Part shown: positions 6,638-13,110 of the stretch, in pieces | How positions within the stretch are numbered: the stretch's first letter is position 1 | Layout of the letters: each line of letters starts with the position of its first letter | Source: a virus | DNA length: 22,642 nucleotides | Virus record (IMG/VR): IMGVR_UViG_3300010354_006220 | Coordinates: 1 to 22,642 of that record | Direction: 5' to 3' (one strand) | Translations under genes and position numbers: made by a program | Notes under the pieces: generated by a model | What the model was told of the DNA's origin: nothing | Database searches by the model: none | What the model saw: the letters and a program-made list of their open reading frames with translations, nothing else

Positions 6638-7526
6638 AGAATTTTTAGCAGAAGTTGGGTTTGATTTAACAGGTCCAAAACAATCTAGTGCCTCAAGTGC
6701 TGAAATACGAAATGCATTTTTACAAGATTTTTTTAATGATGCTTTTCATGCATTGAATACTGCTATTAAGACTGGTGTAGTGAGTGTCCAACAACCTACA
6801 ACTACGCCACAGGGACAAGCCACACCAAGGGCTGATTTATCCCCAGTAGGACAGGATCTAGCATCTATTAGAAAAGCAAAACAAGGCGCCGCTCAAGCAA
6901 AAATCGATCAAGTAAGTAAACAACAATATAAAACGCCTAAAGCACCAACTAGTACAACAAGCATAAACAAAGATCCAAATTTTGTATTAGAAGCATTAGA
7001 AAATTTATCAAAATTTTATTTGGTAGAACAACAACAGGGAATGTCAATATCTGAATTCTTAAATGATTTTTTTGCTGACTACGTAGCAGGGGCAAACGCT
7101 AATTATTCAAAGTATGAACCCATGATAAAAGATTTAACCAAAAAAATCGAAGCACAATATTTGTCCAACCCTAAAGGTGCATTGGGAATGGGTTATAATA
7201 AAAATATTAGAATCTATATGACCCAACTAGGTGATTTAGCACTTACAATTTATAAAACAAAAAGGGGCAGTTTAGGTAGAGAAGCAACGAGTAAAGCAAA
7301 CTTGGCAAAGGCTACAGATATATTGTTGCCTGATTACTTATCAAGTGTAACACAACAAACTCCAGAACCTCCACAACAGCAAGCCAAACCAACTGAAGTT
7401 TTAGTAGGCGGAAAGAAATGGATGTATGGACCTAGAGGTTGGGTAGATGAAAAAGGCACTGTAGCCAGTCCATCTATGGTAGCAATTATAGATCAATATT
7501 TGTCCGATACTGATGCGCAGACTTAA
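6627..7526 (+). CDS. unknown late protein with Gln/Pro-rich linkers
   Basis: A 299-aa protein of modular appearance. A helical N-terminus (EIRNAFLQDFFNDAFHALNT) is followed by a low-complexity Gln/Thr/Pro/Ala linker at about 50-115. A second helical domain follows (FLNDFFADYVAG). A second Pro/Gln linker (PEPPQQQAKPTE) leads to a small C-terminal domain with KKWMYGPRGWVDEKGTVAS. The phrase FLxDFF recurs (FLQDFFNDAF near residue 32 and FLNDFFADYV near 144), suggesting an internal duplication. It sits in the same late unit as its neighbours, with an 11-bp overlap upstream and 2 nt to the gene below. It could be a head/core or injected protein. The function is unknown. Confidence 0.7.
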   Translation: MKSKEFLAEVGFDLTGPKQSSASSAEIRNAFLQDFFNDAFHALNTAIKTGVVSVQQPTTTPQGQATPRADLSPVGQDLASIRKAKQGAAQAKIDQVSKQQYKTPKAPTSTTSINKDPNFVLEALENLSKFYLVEQQQGMSISEFLNDFFADYVAGANANYSKYEPMIKDLTKKIEAQYLSNPKGALGMGYNKNIRIYMTQLGDLALTIYKTKRGSLGREATSKANLAKATDILLPDYLSSVTQQTPEPPQQQAKPTEVLVGGKKWMYGPRGWVDEKGTVASPSMVAIIDQYLSDTDAQT

Positions 7527-7528
7527 TC

Positions 7529-8665
7529 ATGTCAGTAGAAGAGCTTTCCCAACTAATTTATAAACTTGATATACTAACAGAAGCAAAAGTTGGTAGAATA
7601 CCTCACTTTGAAGACCACTTAATTGATGGTACTGATAACGCAATTAACGCATTACAACAACTAAAATCACAATTAGGTCAGGGTTCTATTAAATGGGACG
7701 GGCAATCTGCTATATATTTTGGACATGATAAGCAAGGGAATTTTTATTTAGTTCCTAAATCACAATGGCTGCGTGGTCAACTATTAGACAAACAAGGTTT
7801 AACAAACGATATTTTAAGTACAGGTAAAAAAAGTCCCAAACAAACTGATGCTGAGTTTTTACAAACTAGAAAAAATTTAGCAAATACATATATGAAATTG
7901 TGGGACTCATTTGAAAATGCTAGTAAAAACACTAAAGGTTTTTTCAAAGGTGACCTAATGTTTGATCAAAGACAGAAACCTAATGCTGATGGGAATTATA
8001 GATTTACTCCAAGTAAAGTTACCTATACTGTAAGTCCGAAGGGTCTATATGGAAAAATGCCAAGTGCAAATGCATTTGTAACTATACATGGTAAGGCTAA
8101 AAAATTAGGATCAGAAGATCATGTACCTGTAAATCCAAAAGAGATTGAAAGTTTAAATAGTACCCCTTACGTTATAGCCCTTGGACCACAATATACAACA
8201 AATGCTAAGTTAGATACAAAACAGATAGATACACTTATAAATTATCTACAAAAAAATAAAAATAGTTTAGATGGTATTATCAATTACGTTGCTCCTAAGT
8301 TTTCAACAATAAAGAATGTATTATATGATTACGGTGTTAAAAGTCGTAAATCTGGTAATAATTTAACACTTGATCAATATTTGGCAACTAGTAATTTGAG
8401 TGCGAATCAACAATCTCTAATAAAGCAATTAAGTGCATCCAAAGAGTTTAAAATATTCATGGATACTTACAGTTCTTTAAGAAATGTTAACCAAAGTACT
8501 TTATCTCAACTAACAAAACAACACGCAAACAATATTTCTAAACAATTGGGGATAACAGCAAGTGTTGGAAATGAGCCGGGAGGGGAGGGTTATGTCATAC
8601 CCGGGGCCGGAAAATTCATAAATCCTGCTTGGTCCAAAGCAGCACCCAACCCCAAATTTACTTAA
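7529..8665 (+). CDS. nucleotidyltransferase-like (KxDG) protein of unknown role
   Basis: This 378-aa protein has features of the DNA/RNA ligase-type covalent nucleotidyltransferase superfamily. SIKWDGQSAIYFG gives a motif I KxDG with candidate nucleophile Lys55. FFKGDLMF at 138-145 could be motif III. GEGYVIPGAG at 352-361 could be motif IV (Glu353-Gly354), with Lys362 just after. The spacing between motifs I and IV, about 300 residues, is much longer than in ordinary ligases, so the middle must hold an insertion or the family is very divergent. An N-terminal HFEDHLIDGTDNAI segment precedes the core. Proteins with this KWDG architecture occur in marine myoviruses as uncharacterised genes. Ligase, capping or non-catalytic roles are all open. 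Confidence 0.6.
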   Translation: MSVEELSQLIYKLDILTEAKVGRIPHFEDHLIDGTDNAINALQQLKSQLGQGSIKWDGQSAIYFGHDKQGNFYLVPKSQWLRGQLLDKQGLTNDILSTGKKSPKQTDAEFLQTRKNLANTYMKLWDSFENASKNTKGFFKGDLMFDQRQKPNADGNYRFTPSKVTYTVSPKGLYGKMPSANAFVTIHGKAKKLGSEDHVPVNPKEIESLNSTPYVIALGPQYTTNAKLDTKQIDTLINYLQKNKNSLDGIINYVAPKFSTIKNVLYDYGVKSRKSGNNLTLDQYLATSNLSANQQSLIKQLSASKEFKIFMDTYSSLRNVNQSTLSQLTKQHANNISKQLGITASVGNEPGGEGYVIPGAGKFINPAWSKAAPNPKFT

Positions 8666-8702
8666 AAAAGCAATATCCAAATCCATATTTTTTACGACCA
8701 GG

Positions 8703-8710
8703 ACTAAATA
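8703..8710 (+). promoter_or_regulatory. T4-type late promoter motif
   Basis: ACTAAATA in the 90-bp gap before the gene at 8756. It would give a leader of about 40 nt carrying TGGAGA (8742-8747) as Shine-Dalgarno. Confidence 0.6.
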
Positions 8711-8755
8711 ATAGTATGAGCCAGTAAGGTTCAAACTAATATGGAGATTTAAAAA

Positions 8756-9139
8756 ATGGCACAATTTACAAGAGTCAATGGTGACCTAAAACCAGTACTA
8801 TGGTTAGACGCACCAGAATATACAAACACAGGCGTTAACGCTGTTACATCAGCAGCAACAGTTCAGCCACAAGGTCCAAAGTTAGACTTTTTCACTGCAA
8901 CTGCTAACGGTGCATTAACAACTACTCAGGTTGCTTATGCAATTCAGACTATCGAACAACTTGCAACTATGCACATCTATGAATATACAGATGACACTAA
9001 TGATACATTAGCATTTGCTATCTATCCTACAGGTGCATGGTCAGCTGCAGGTCTAGTTGCAGCATTAGAAGCAGGTCCTGCTGGTTCAGCATGGGCAAAC
9101 GCTGTAACTGTAACAACAGAAGCAACTTTCACTAACTAA
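8756..9139 (+). CDS. small virion-like protein
   Basis: A 127-aa Ala/Thr-rich, Cys-free protein with a late promoter, a good Shine-Dalgarno (TGGAGA, 8 nt before the ATG) and its own strong terminator. This is the arrangement of a highly expressed, individually transcribed virion component. The sequence alternates short beta-type segments (PVLWLDAPEY, HIYEYTDDTNDTLAFAIY) with small-residue loops. The composition resembles the virion-like protein encoded at 16830 (Ala/Thr/Asn-rich, many short beta strands), though I see no direct alignment. It may be a capsid decoration or tail accessory protein. No T4 homologue is recognised. Confidence 0.7.
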   Translation: MAQFTRVNGDLKPVLWLDAPEYTNTGVNAVTSAATVQPQGPKLDFFTATANGALTTTQVAYAIQTIEQLATMHIYEYTDDTNDTLAFAIYPTGAWSAAGLVAALEAGPAGSAWANAVTVTTEATFTN

Positions 9140-9165
9140 TAGTTAGTTTAAGTGTAACAATAAAG

Positions 9166-9195
9166 GCCCGAGAAGTAAAATTCTCGGGCTTTTTT
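9166..9195 (+). terminator. rho-independent terminator
   Basis: A perfect 9-bp stem (GCCCGAGAA / TTCTCGGGC), loop GTAAAA and a run of six T. It ends the virion-like gene at 8756-9139. This is the only strong terminator I see in the window. Confidence 0.95.
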
Positions 9196-9197
9196 AT

Positions 9198-9213
9198 TGC
9201 TGTAAATACAGCA
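9198..9213 (+). promoter_or_regulatory. palindrome containing a late promoter motif
   Basis: TGCTGTA-AA-TACAGCA, a perfect 7-bp inverted repeat with a 2-nt centre, contains TGTAAATA (9201-9208). The last base of the palindrome is the A of the next start codon. The element begins three bases after the terminator T-run. Confidence 0.6.
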
Positions 9214-9668
9214 TGAACCACAGGCTTACTTGTTACACATTGTTTGACATTACCTATACAGGGGTACTTAACAGAGCAAAGCCTAGCGAAAAAGATATGA
9301 CAGTTGACTGGGTGTATAAACGAAACACACAGTGTAATTTTGATACTATATTACAAGCAGTTTCGTTACGTGCGCAGCCTGAGGTTACGAAAAAGCCTAA
9401 GAAAGTTGATATGTTTTTTAAAGATAACAACTTCTTTGGTGAAGAATTTAAAAAAGTAAAAACGCAAATTCAGTGCTGGACATTTGAATTTGAAGTACAT
9501 CATTCAAGTGTATTTGAAGAAGGGGATAATGAATTAGGGTATTTGTTTAAAGATTGTCATAAAATACCCATGATAAAGTGCGGCACAGAGGTGTCTGAAT
9601 TGTCTAACTTTTTGGACACAAGTTTTGAACACAGGAACATATTTTTTATTAAATACAAAGATGAATAA
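9213..9668 (+). CDS. conserved-type hypothetical protein
   Basis: A 151-aa protein starting MNHRLTCYTLFDITYTGV and containing RNTQCNFDTILQAVSLRAQPE and FGEEF...CWTFEFEVHHSSVF. I have the impression this type recurs among T4-like marine phages as a small protein of unknown function, but I cannot name it. The ATG is 4 nt after a TAAATA motif and has no Shine-Dalgarno, so a leaderless message is likely. An internal ATG at 9299 would lose the RLTCYTLFDIT part, which looks like a genuine N-terminus. It contains several Cys (7, 41, 88, 115, 123) but no clear metal motif. It overlaps the next gene by 8 bp. Confidence 0.7.
   Translation: MNHRLTCYTLFDITYTGVLNRAKPSEKDMTVDWVYKRNTQCNFDTILQAVSLRAQPEVTKKPKKVDMFFKDNNFFGEEFKKVKTQIQCWTFEFEVHHSSVFEEGDNELGYLFKDCHKIPMIKCGTEVSELSNFLDTSFEHRNIFFIKYKDE
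9648..9655 (+). promoter_or_regulatory. T4-type late promoter motif inside a gene end
   Basis: ATTAAATA within the 3' end of the preceding gene, 5 nt before the ATG at 9661. The spacing matches the other motif-start pairs. Confidence 0.4.
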
Positions 9669-10110
9669 TAAAGAGTTGAAAAGTAAAATACGTGATCTCC
9701 TTATTATCCGTGATGATGATGGAAGTTACCACCTATTTGGAACCTATACTATTACTTCTAATAATGGATACTATACTGTCACATATGAAGATGAAGTGCA
9801 AAATATACATATATTTTCGTCATTAAAACATGCTGTGACTTGGTGTGTATTTGATAAAAACAACAAGTATAAAGAGGTTAAACGTATATTAGATTTAGAT
9901 TCTACCTTAAGTAGCCTTGACGTTTCTATAGCACAACATAAGAAAATGGTTAAAGATGTAAGCAAAGACGTAGCAGATAGATACATTTATATGGCTAAAC
10001 TTAATGAAGAAAAACTAAAAAAACAAGCAGCACTAAATGAACTTAATACCTATATTAATATTAGCAAGCATCTACAAACTAAAAAGTTTGCTGAAAATCA
10101 GGCTAAATAA
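9661..10110 (+). CDS. hypothetical coiled-coil protein
   Basis: 149 residues from the ATG at 9661, beginning MNNKELKSKIRDLL. The reading frame is open further upstream to an ATG at 9625, but 9661 is preferred: it overlaps the upstream gene by only 8 bp and has the TAAATA-5 nt-ATG arrangement. The N-terminal half is beta-rich (DDGSYHLFGTYTITSNNGYYTV, then VQNIHIFSSLKHAVTWCVFD), which suggests a small fold that holds the Trp/Cys core. The C-terminal half is a charged helix likely to form a coiled coil (LDSTLSSLDVSIAQHKKMVK through YMAKLNEEKLKKQAALNELN). Not recognised. It is followed by two late motifs. Confidence 0.68.
   Translation: MNNKELKSKIRDLLIIRDDDGSYHLFGTYTITSNNGYYTVTYEDEVQNIHIFSSLKHAVTWCVFDKNNKYKEVKRILDLDSTLSSLDVSIAQHKKMVKDVSKDVADRYIYMAKLNEEKLKKQAALNELNTYINISKHLQTKKFAENQAK
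10102..10109 (+). promoter_or_regulatory. T4-type late promoter motif
   Basis: GCTAAATA overlapping the stop codon of the upstream gene, 49 nt before the ATG at 10159. It may be a second start site for the same downstream gene. Confidence 0.35.
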
Positions 10111-10122
10111 TATTGGATAGTA

Positions 10123-10130
10123 GATAAATA
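10123..10130 (+). promoter_or_regulatory. T4-type late promoter motif
   Basis: GATAAATA within TAGATAAATA, the same decamer found twice before 16830. It lies 28 nt before the ATG at 10159. Confidence 0.55.
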
Positions 10131-10158
10131 TATAAATCAAGACTGGAATATTACACTT

Positions 10159-10860
10159 ATGAAACTACAAGACTTAGATACTAAAAATACAGCAGCAAAG
10201 GCATTAAAAGCAAATTTTGACTTTGCATTTGATCCTTCTAACTTAGATCGCGCCAAAACACGCGACTTGTTATCAAAGGTAAAAGGTCTTATCAAAGAAG
10301 CAAAATCTGATAAGAATTTTTATCAGAATCAAAAAACTTCAAGTTACATGAAGTTAGTATTCATGGAACAAGCACTAACACAACATTTTACATCCTTAAA
10401 AGAACCACGTATCGTAGTTGAAAATGAAGAGGTGGAAAAGTCACAGGTCATACTAGCAGCACAGGATATGGTTGATAGTTTACAGAAAATGATTGAAGAA
10501 GTTAATGATATGCTAGTAAAAGAATTACCTGCACTAACCGATAGTATACAGTCTGAAATAGGTGCAAACGAAAGTCAAACATTTAGTGCAACTGCTACAG
10601 AGGCATTAACATCATTAAATGCCACATTAGGACAAAGTAAAACAAGTTTACAAGGCGCACTAAATGGCTTAACTGGTGTGGGTGATCCAATGGCATTTGG
10701 TAGTCCTCCTGCTGCCGGTGGTGGCGAGATGCCTGTAACCGATATCGGTATTCAAGGTAATGTTTCAACCGGAGCAGGTGCTCCTAGCCCAGCCCCTGAA
10801 ATGCCACCAGAAGAACCTGAACTTCCAGCAGTAGGTAAGGTTGGTCGCGCAAAGAGATAA
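10159..10860 (+). CDS. helical structural or scaffold-like protein
   Basis: A 233-aa protein in two parts. Residues 1-165 are strongly helical and charged (KTRDLLSKVKGLIKEAKSD, then QDMVDSLQKMIEEVNDML), with coiled-coil character. Residues 170-233 are a disordered Gly/Pro/Ala tail (PPAAGGGEMP, APEMPPEEPELPAVG) ending in GRAKR. A late promoter motif precedes it. Long helices with a disordered tail are typical of phage prohead core/scaffold proteins, and head-core proteins of T4-like phages are often small and adjacent, as here with the gene at 10866. The scaffold role is inference from composition and context. No specific T4 homologue (gp22, gp67, gp68) can be asserted. Confidence 0.65.
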   Translation: MKLQDLDTKNTAAKALKANFDFAFDPSNLDRAKTRDLLSKVKGLIKEAKSDKNFYQNQKTSSYMKLVFMEQALTQHFTSLKEPRIVVENEEVEKSQVILAAQDMVDSLQKMIEEVNDMLVKELPALTDSIQSEIGANESQTFSATATEALTSLNATLGQSKTSLQGALNGLTGVGDPMAFGSPPAAGGGEMPVTDIGIQGNVSTGAGAPSPAPEMPPEEPELPAVGKVGRAKR

Positions 10861-10865
10861 ACCTC

Positions 10866-11198
10866 ATGCGCCTATTTGAGTTTGAAGACCCGCTTGTTAC
10901 TCAAATAGTAACAGTAACAGATCAGTTAAAAACTGATTTGGAAAATGAAAATATAGATTTTGATTGGGACGTAGACACCTTACTAAAATATTTTGATCGA
11001 TATGGAATAACTTTAGGTGTTGACGATTTGTATAAGATGATACAGAAACCACCTTTGAATTCTATTATTGCTGATATACAAGGTGAAAAAGTAGTGTTCA
11101 AAGGTCAAGAATCTACATCATTACCACAGCCTAATTCAAGTCCTGAAGATAGTAAAAAAACTGTCGCTGCAATGGCGAAAAAAGCACTCAAAAAATAA
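10866..11198 (+). CDS. small acidic hypothetical protein
   Basis: A 110-aa protein that starts MRLFEFEDPLV, has an acidic helical core (QLKTDLENENIDFDWDVDTLLKYFDRYGI) and ends in a basic Ala/Lys helix (KKTVAAMAKKALKK). It follows the helical scaffold-like gene after 5 nt with no promoter between them, so it is co-transcribed and may act with it. The acidic-then-basic layout is compatible with a prohead core or internal protein, but there is no recognisable family. The next gene has a separate promoter. Confidence 0.65.
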   Translation: MRLFEFEDPLVTQIVTVTDQLKTDLENENIDFDWDVDTLLKYFDRYGITLGVDDLYKMIQKPPLNSIIADIQGEKVVFKGQESTSLPQPNSSPEDSKKTVAAMAKKALKK

Positions 11199-11207
11199 CC
11201 ATAACTG

Positions 11208-11237
11208 TTGATTCTTTACAACATAATATCGTATAAT
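11208..11237 (+). promoter_or_regulatory. sigma70-like promoter before the Fe-S carrier gene
   Basis: TTGATT (11208-11213), an 18-bp spacer and a consensus TATAAT (11232-11237). The ATG follows after 4 nt (second ATG after 7 nt), again predicting a leaderless transcript as at the primase gene. Confidence 0.5.
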
Positions 11238-11241
11238 TATT

Positions 11242-11565
11242 GTGATGATTACAATAACAAATACTGCCAAAAATAGATTTCGTGAACAACTTAGCGAACG
11301 TGGTAAGGGATTAGGAATACGTTTAGGTATAACCAAAACTGGTTGTAGTGGTTATGCTTATAAGATTGAGTTTGCTGATGAATGGAAGTCCGAAGATCAT
11401 TTGTCTATACATGATAATCTTTATATTTTTATAACTCAAGAAGCCCAACAATATTTAAATGGAATGACAGTCGATTATATCAAAAAAGGTTTAAATGAAC
11501 AATTTGAATTTATTAATCCAAACGAAACTGGGCGTTGTGGATGCGGTGAAAGTTTTACTGTATGA
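11242..11565 (+). CDS. A-type iron-sulfur carrier (IscA/SufA/HesB)
   Basis: A 107-aa protein with the three invariant A-type cysteines: Cys35 in KTGCSGYAY, and Cys99 and Cys101 in GRCGCGESF. From the ATG at 11242 both length and cysteine numbering equal those of E. coli IscA, which supports this start over the ATG at 11245. Such proteins bind and deliver Fe-S clusters to apo-enzymes. Phage versions probably support Fe-S enzymes during infection, but the client is unknown. It is the first gene of a run of three, has its own sigma70-like promoter and overlaps the next gene by 4 bp (ATGA). It is complete with no missing key residue. Confidence 0.93.
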   Translation: MMITITNTAKNRFREQLSERGKGLGIRLGITKTGCSGYAYKIEFADEWKSEDHLSIHDNLYIFITQEAQQYLNGMTVDYIKKGLNEQFEFINPNETGRCGCGESFTV

Positions 11566-12383
11566 CAATAGAAGTATCACACTTAGTTGTTAATGGCTGT
11601 AGTTTTACATATTGTCAGGGACTAGAAGCACCATGGGTACAGGGTTGGCCTGCACTGCTAGCAAAAAAACTAGGAGTTCCCATAGTAAATTTAGCAGTAG
11701 GCGGCTCTGGAAATGATTCTATTCATAGACGCACATATGAATATTATTATAAAAATAAAAGTTTGATAGGAAAACCTTTATATATTATTGCATTTTCACA
11801 TGCCACACGAAGAGAAGAATTTTTTAAAAGTTATAAAGGTAAAGAAGTTGAAGAATACATGGGTTTGGATACTAGCAAAAGTTCAATTGACCTAGTAGGA
11901 TCACTTAGTAGTTCTAAAAAGCAAATTGAAGATTTTGAATTTGCACATATTATGAATTTAAGTTATGAGGCTTGTGAAAGAAAAAAATTCTTATTTTGGA
12001 ATAGTGTTGTAAATTTGTTCAAAGCCAATTCTATACCCTATGCTGTAGGGGATTATATGCCCAGTTGTAGCATACCTGTGCATGAGTATATGATGGAGCA
12101 TTATCGTGAGATTTATGGAGAAGCATTACTTAACAAAAATAGTATAGGTGACATAACTAAAATTACAAAACATTTTAAAAAACTTGAATGTGGGCACGAG
12201 CCTATTGATGCAATGCCTTTAATTTGTGATACATTTTACAATAAACTTATTGAAATATACGGACAAATTGTACCTGTAACTGAGGTTGATGGGCAACCAA
12301 TAAATTTTTTAAATCTTAAAGAATTTTACAGTCAAAGCGTACAAAAATTAATGCCTTGGAATTTATGGTTGCAAAACAGTTGA
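11562..12383 (+). CDS. SGNH/GDSL hydrolase-like protein
   Basis: A 273-aa protein with the SGNH-like arrangement common in marine phages. VVNGCSFTYC (Ser14) is in the place of the GDS nucleophile block. NLAVGGSGNDSI (43-54) supplies the Gly and Asn of blocks II/III. A late CGHEPIDAM with His212 is a candidate for the C-terminal His block. The usual second His of the GHxxxxGH pattern is not evident (DAM instead), so activity is uncertain. Members cleave ester bonds, for example acetyl groups on polysaccharides or lipids. Translation is coupled to the Fe-S carrier gene by ATGA, and the nuclease gene starts 28 bp before its end. Family is moderately sure; substrate is unknown. Confidence 0.65.
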   Translation: MTIEVSHLVVNGCSFTYCQGLEAPWVQGWPALLAKKLGVPIVNLAVGGSGNDSIHRRTYEYYYKNKSLIGKPLYIIAFSHATRREEFFKSYKGKEVEEYMGLDTSKSSIDLVGSLSSSKKQIEDFEFAHIMNLSYEACERKKFLFWNSVVNLFKANSIPYAVGDYMPSCSIPVHEYMMEHYREIYGEALLNKNSIGDITKITKHFKKLECGHEPIDAMPLICDTFYNKLIEIYGQIVPVTEVDGQPINFLNLKEFYSQSVQKLMPWNLWLQNS

Positions 12384-13069
12384 TTTATTTACCAAACAAA
12401 TATCCTTATAAAGAACTTACTAGGGAGTCAGTAAATGGTTCTAGAAAATATGTAACGCCTGACGGTAGCAGATTACCCAGCGTTACCACAATATTAGACG
12501 CTACCAAACCCGAAGAAAAGAAAAAGGCTTTGTTAGAATGGCGTAAACGTGTAGGCGAAACCAAAGCAAGAGAAATTACTACTGAGGCTGCAGGTCGCGG
12601 TACACGTATGCATAAGTTTTTAGAAAATCATGTAAAAACTGGAGATACTGGTTTACCTGGATCAAATCCATATAGTATACAAAGTCATACAATGGCAAAA
12701 ACTATTATCGATAAGGGTTTAATAAATTGTCAGGAGTTTTGGGGTACAGAAGTCAGTTTATACTTTCCTGAAGTCTATGCAGGAACAACAGACCTAGTAG
12801 GGGTGCATAATAATAATGAAGCAATCATGGATCATAAACAGACAAATAAGCCTAAAAAGCGTGAATGGATAGATGATTATTTTCTTCAGTTAGCAGCGTA
12901 TGCCCTTGCTCATAACGAAGTATGGGGAACTAAAATACGTAAGGGCGTAGTTTTCATGTGTAGTGCAGACAATCAATATCAAGAATTTATTATAGAAGGT
13001 AAAGATTTCGACTTTTATGTAGACAAATGGTACGAGAGACTAGAACAATATTATAAGCAGTTCATCTAG
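12356..13069 (+). CDS. PD-(D/E)XK exonuclease, RecB/Cas4/MGME1-like
   Basis: A 237-aa nuclease with the RecB-type core. An N-terminal helix RGTRMHKFLENH contains His86. Glu132 lies in WGTEVSLYF, Asp146 in YAGTTDLVG, and the DxK pair Asp159/Lys161 in AIMDHKQTNKPK. The QLAAYALAHNE helix carries the conserved Gln and Tyr after the core. SVTTILDATKPE at the N-terminus is also typical. These enzymes process DNA ends in recombination or genome maintenance. It begins within the 3' end of the SGNH-like gene; ATG12356 and the in-frame ATG12365 are both possible. It sits between the Fe-S carrier and the tail fibre. I see no four-Cys Fe-S signature of the Cas4/AddB type, so a link to the carrier cannot be claimed. 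Confidence 0.83.
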   Translation: MEFMVAKQLIYLPNKYPYKELTRESVNGSRKYVTPDGSRLPSVTTILDATKPEEKKKALLEWRKRVGETKAREITTEAAGRGTRMHKFLENHVKTGDTGLPGSNPYSIQSHTMAKTIIDKGLINCQEFWGTEVSLYFPEVYAGTTDLVGVHNNNEAIMDHKQTNKPKKREWIDDYFLQLAAYALAHNEVWGTKIRKGVVFMCSADNQYQEFIIEGKDFDFYVDKWYERLEQYYKQFI

Positions 13070-13077
13070 TCCTTTAG

Positions 13078-13085
13078 CATAAATA
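13078..13085 (+). promoter_or_regulatory. T4-type late promoter motif
   Basis: CATAAATA in the 41-bp gap before the tail fibre gene, 25 nt from its ATG. Confidence 0.55.
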
Positions 13086-13110
13086 GTTGTAATACTGGTA
13101 TATTATAACT

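Noticed and set aside
9625-9660. Upstream in-frame ATG at 9625 giving a 161-aa form of the 9661 gene
   Set aside because: It would overlap the preceding gene by 44 bp. The ATG at 9661 overlaps by only 8 bp and has a late motif 5 nt upstream.
11562-12383. Idea that the SGNH-like protein is an active endolysin
   Set aside because: No lysozyme, amidase or transglycosylase motif is present, and the second His of the SGNH signature is missing.
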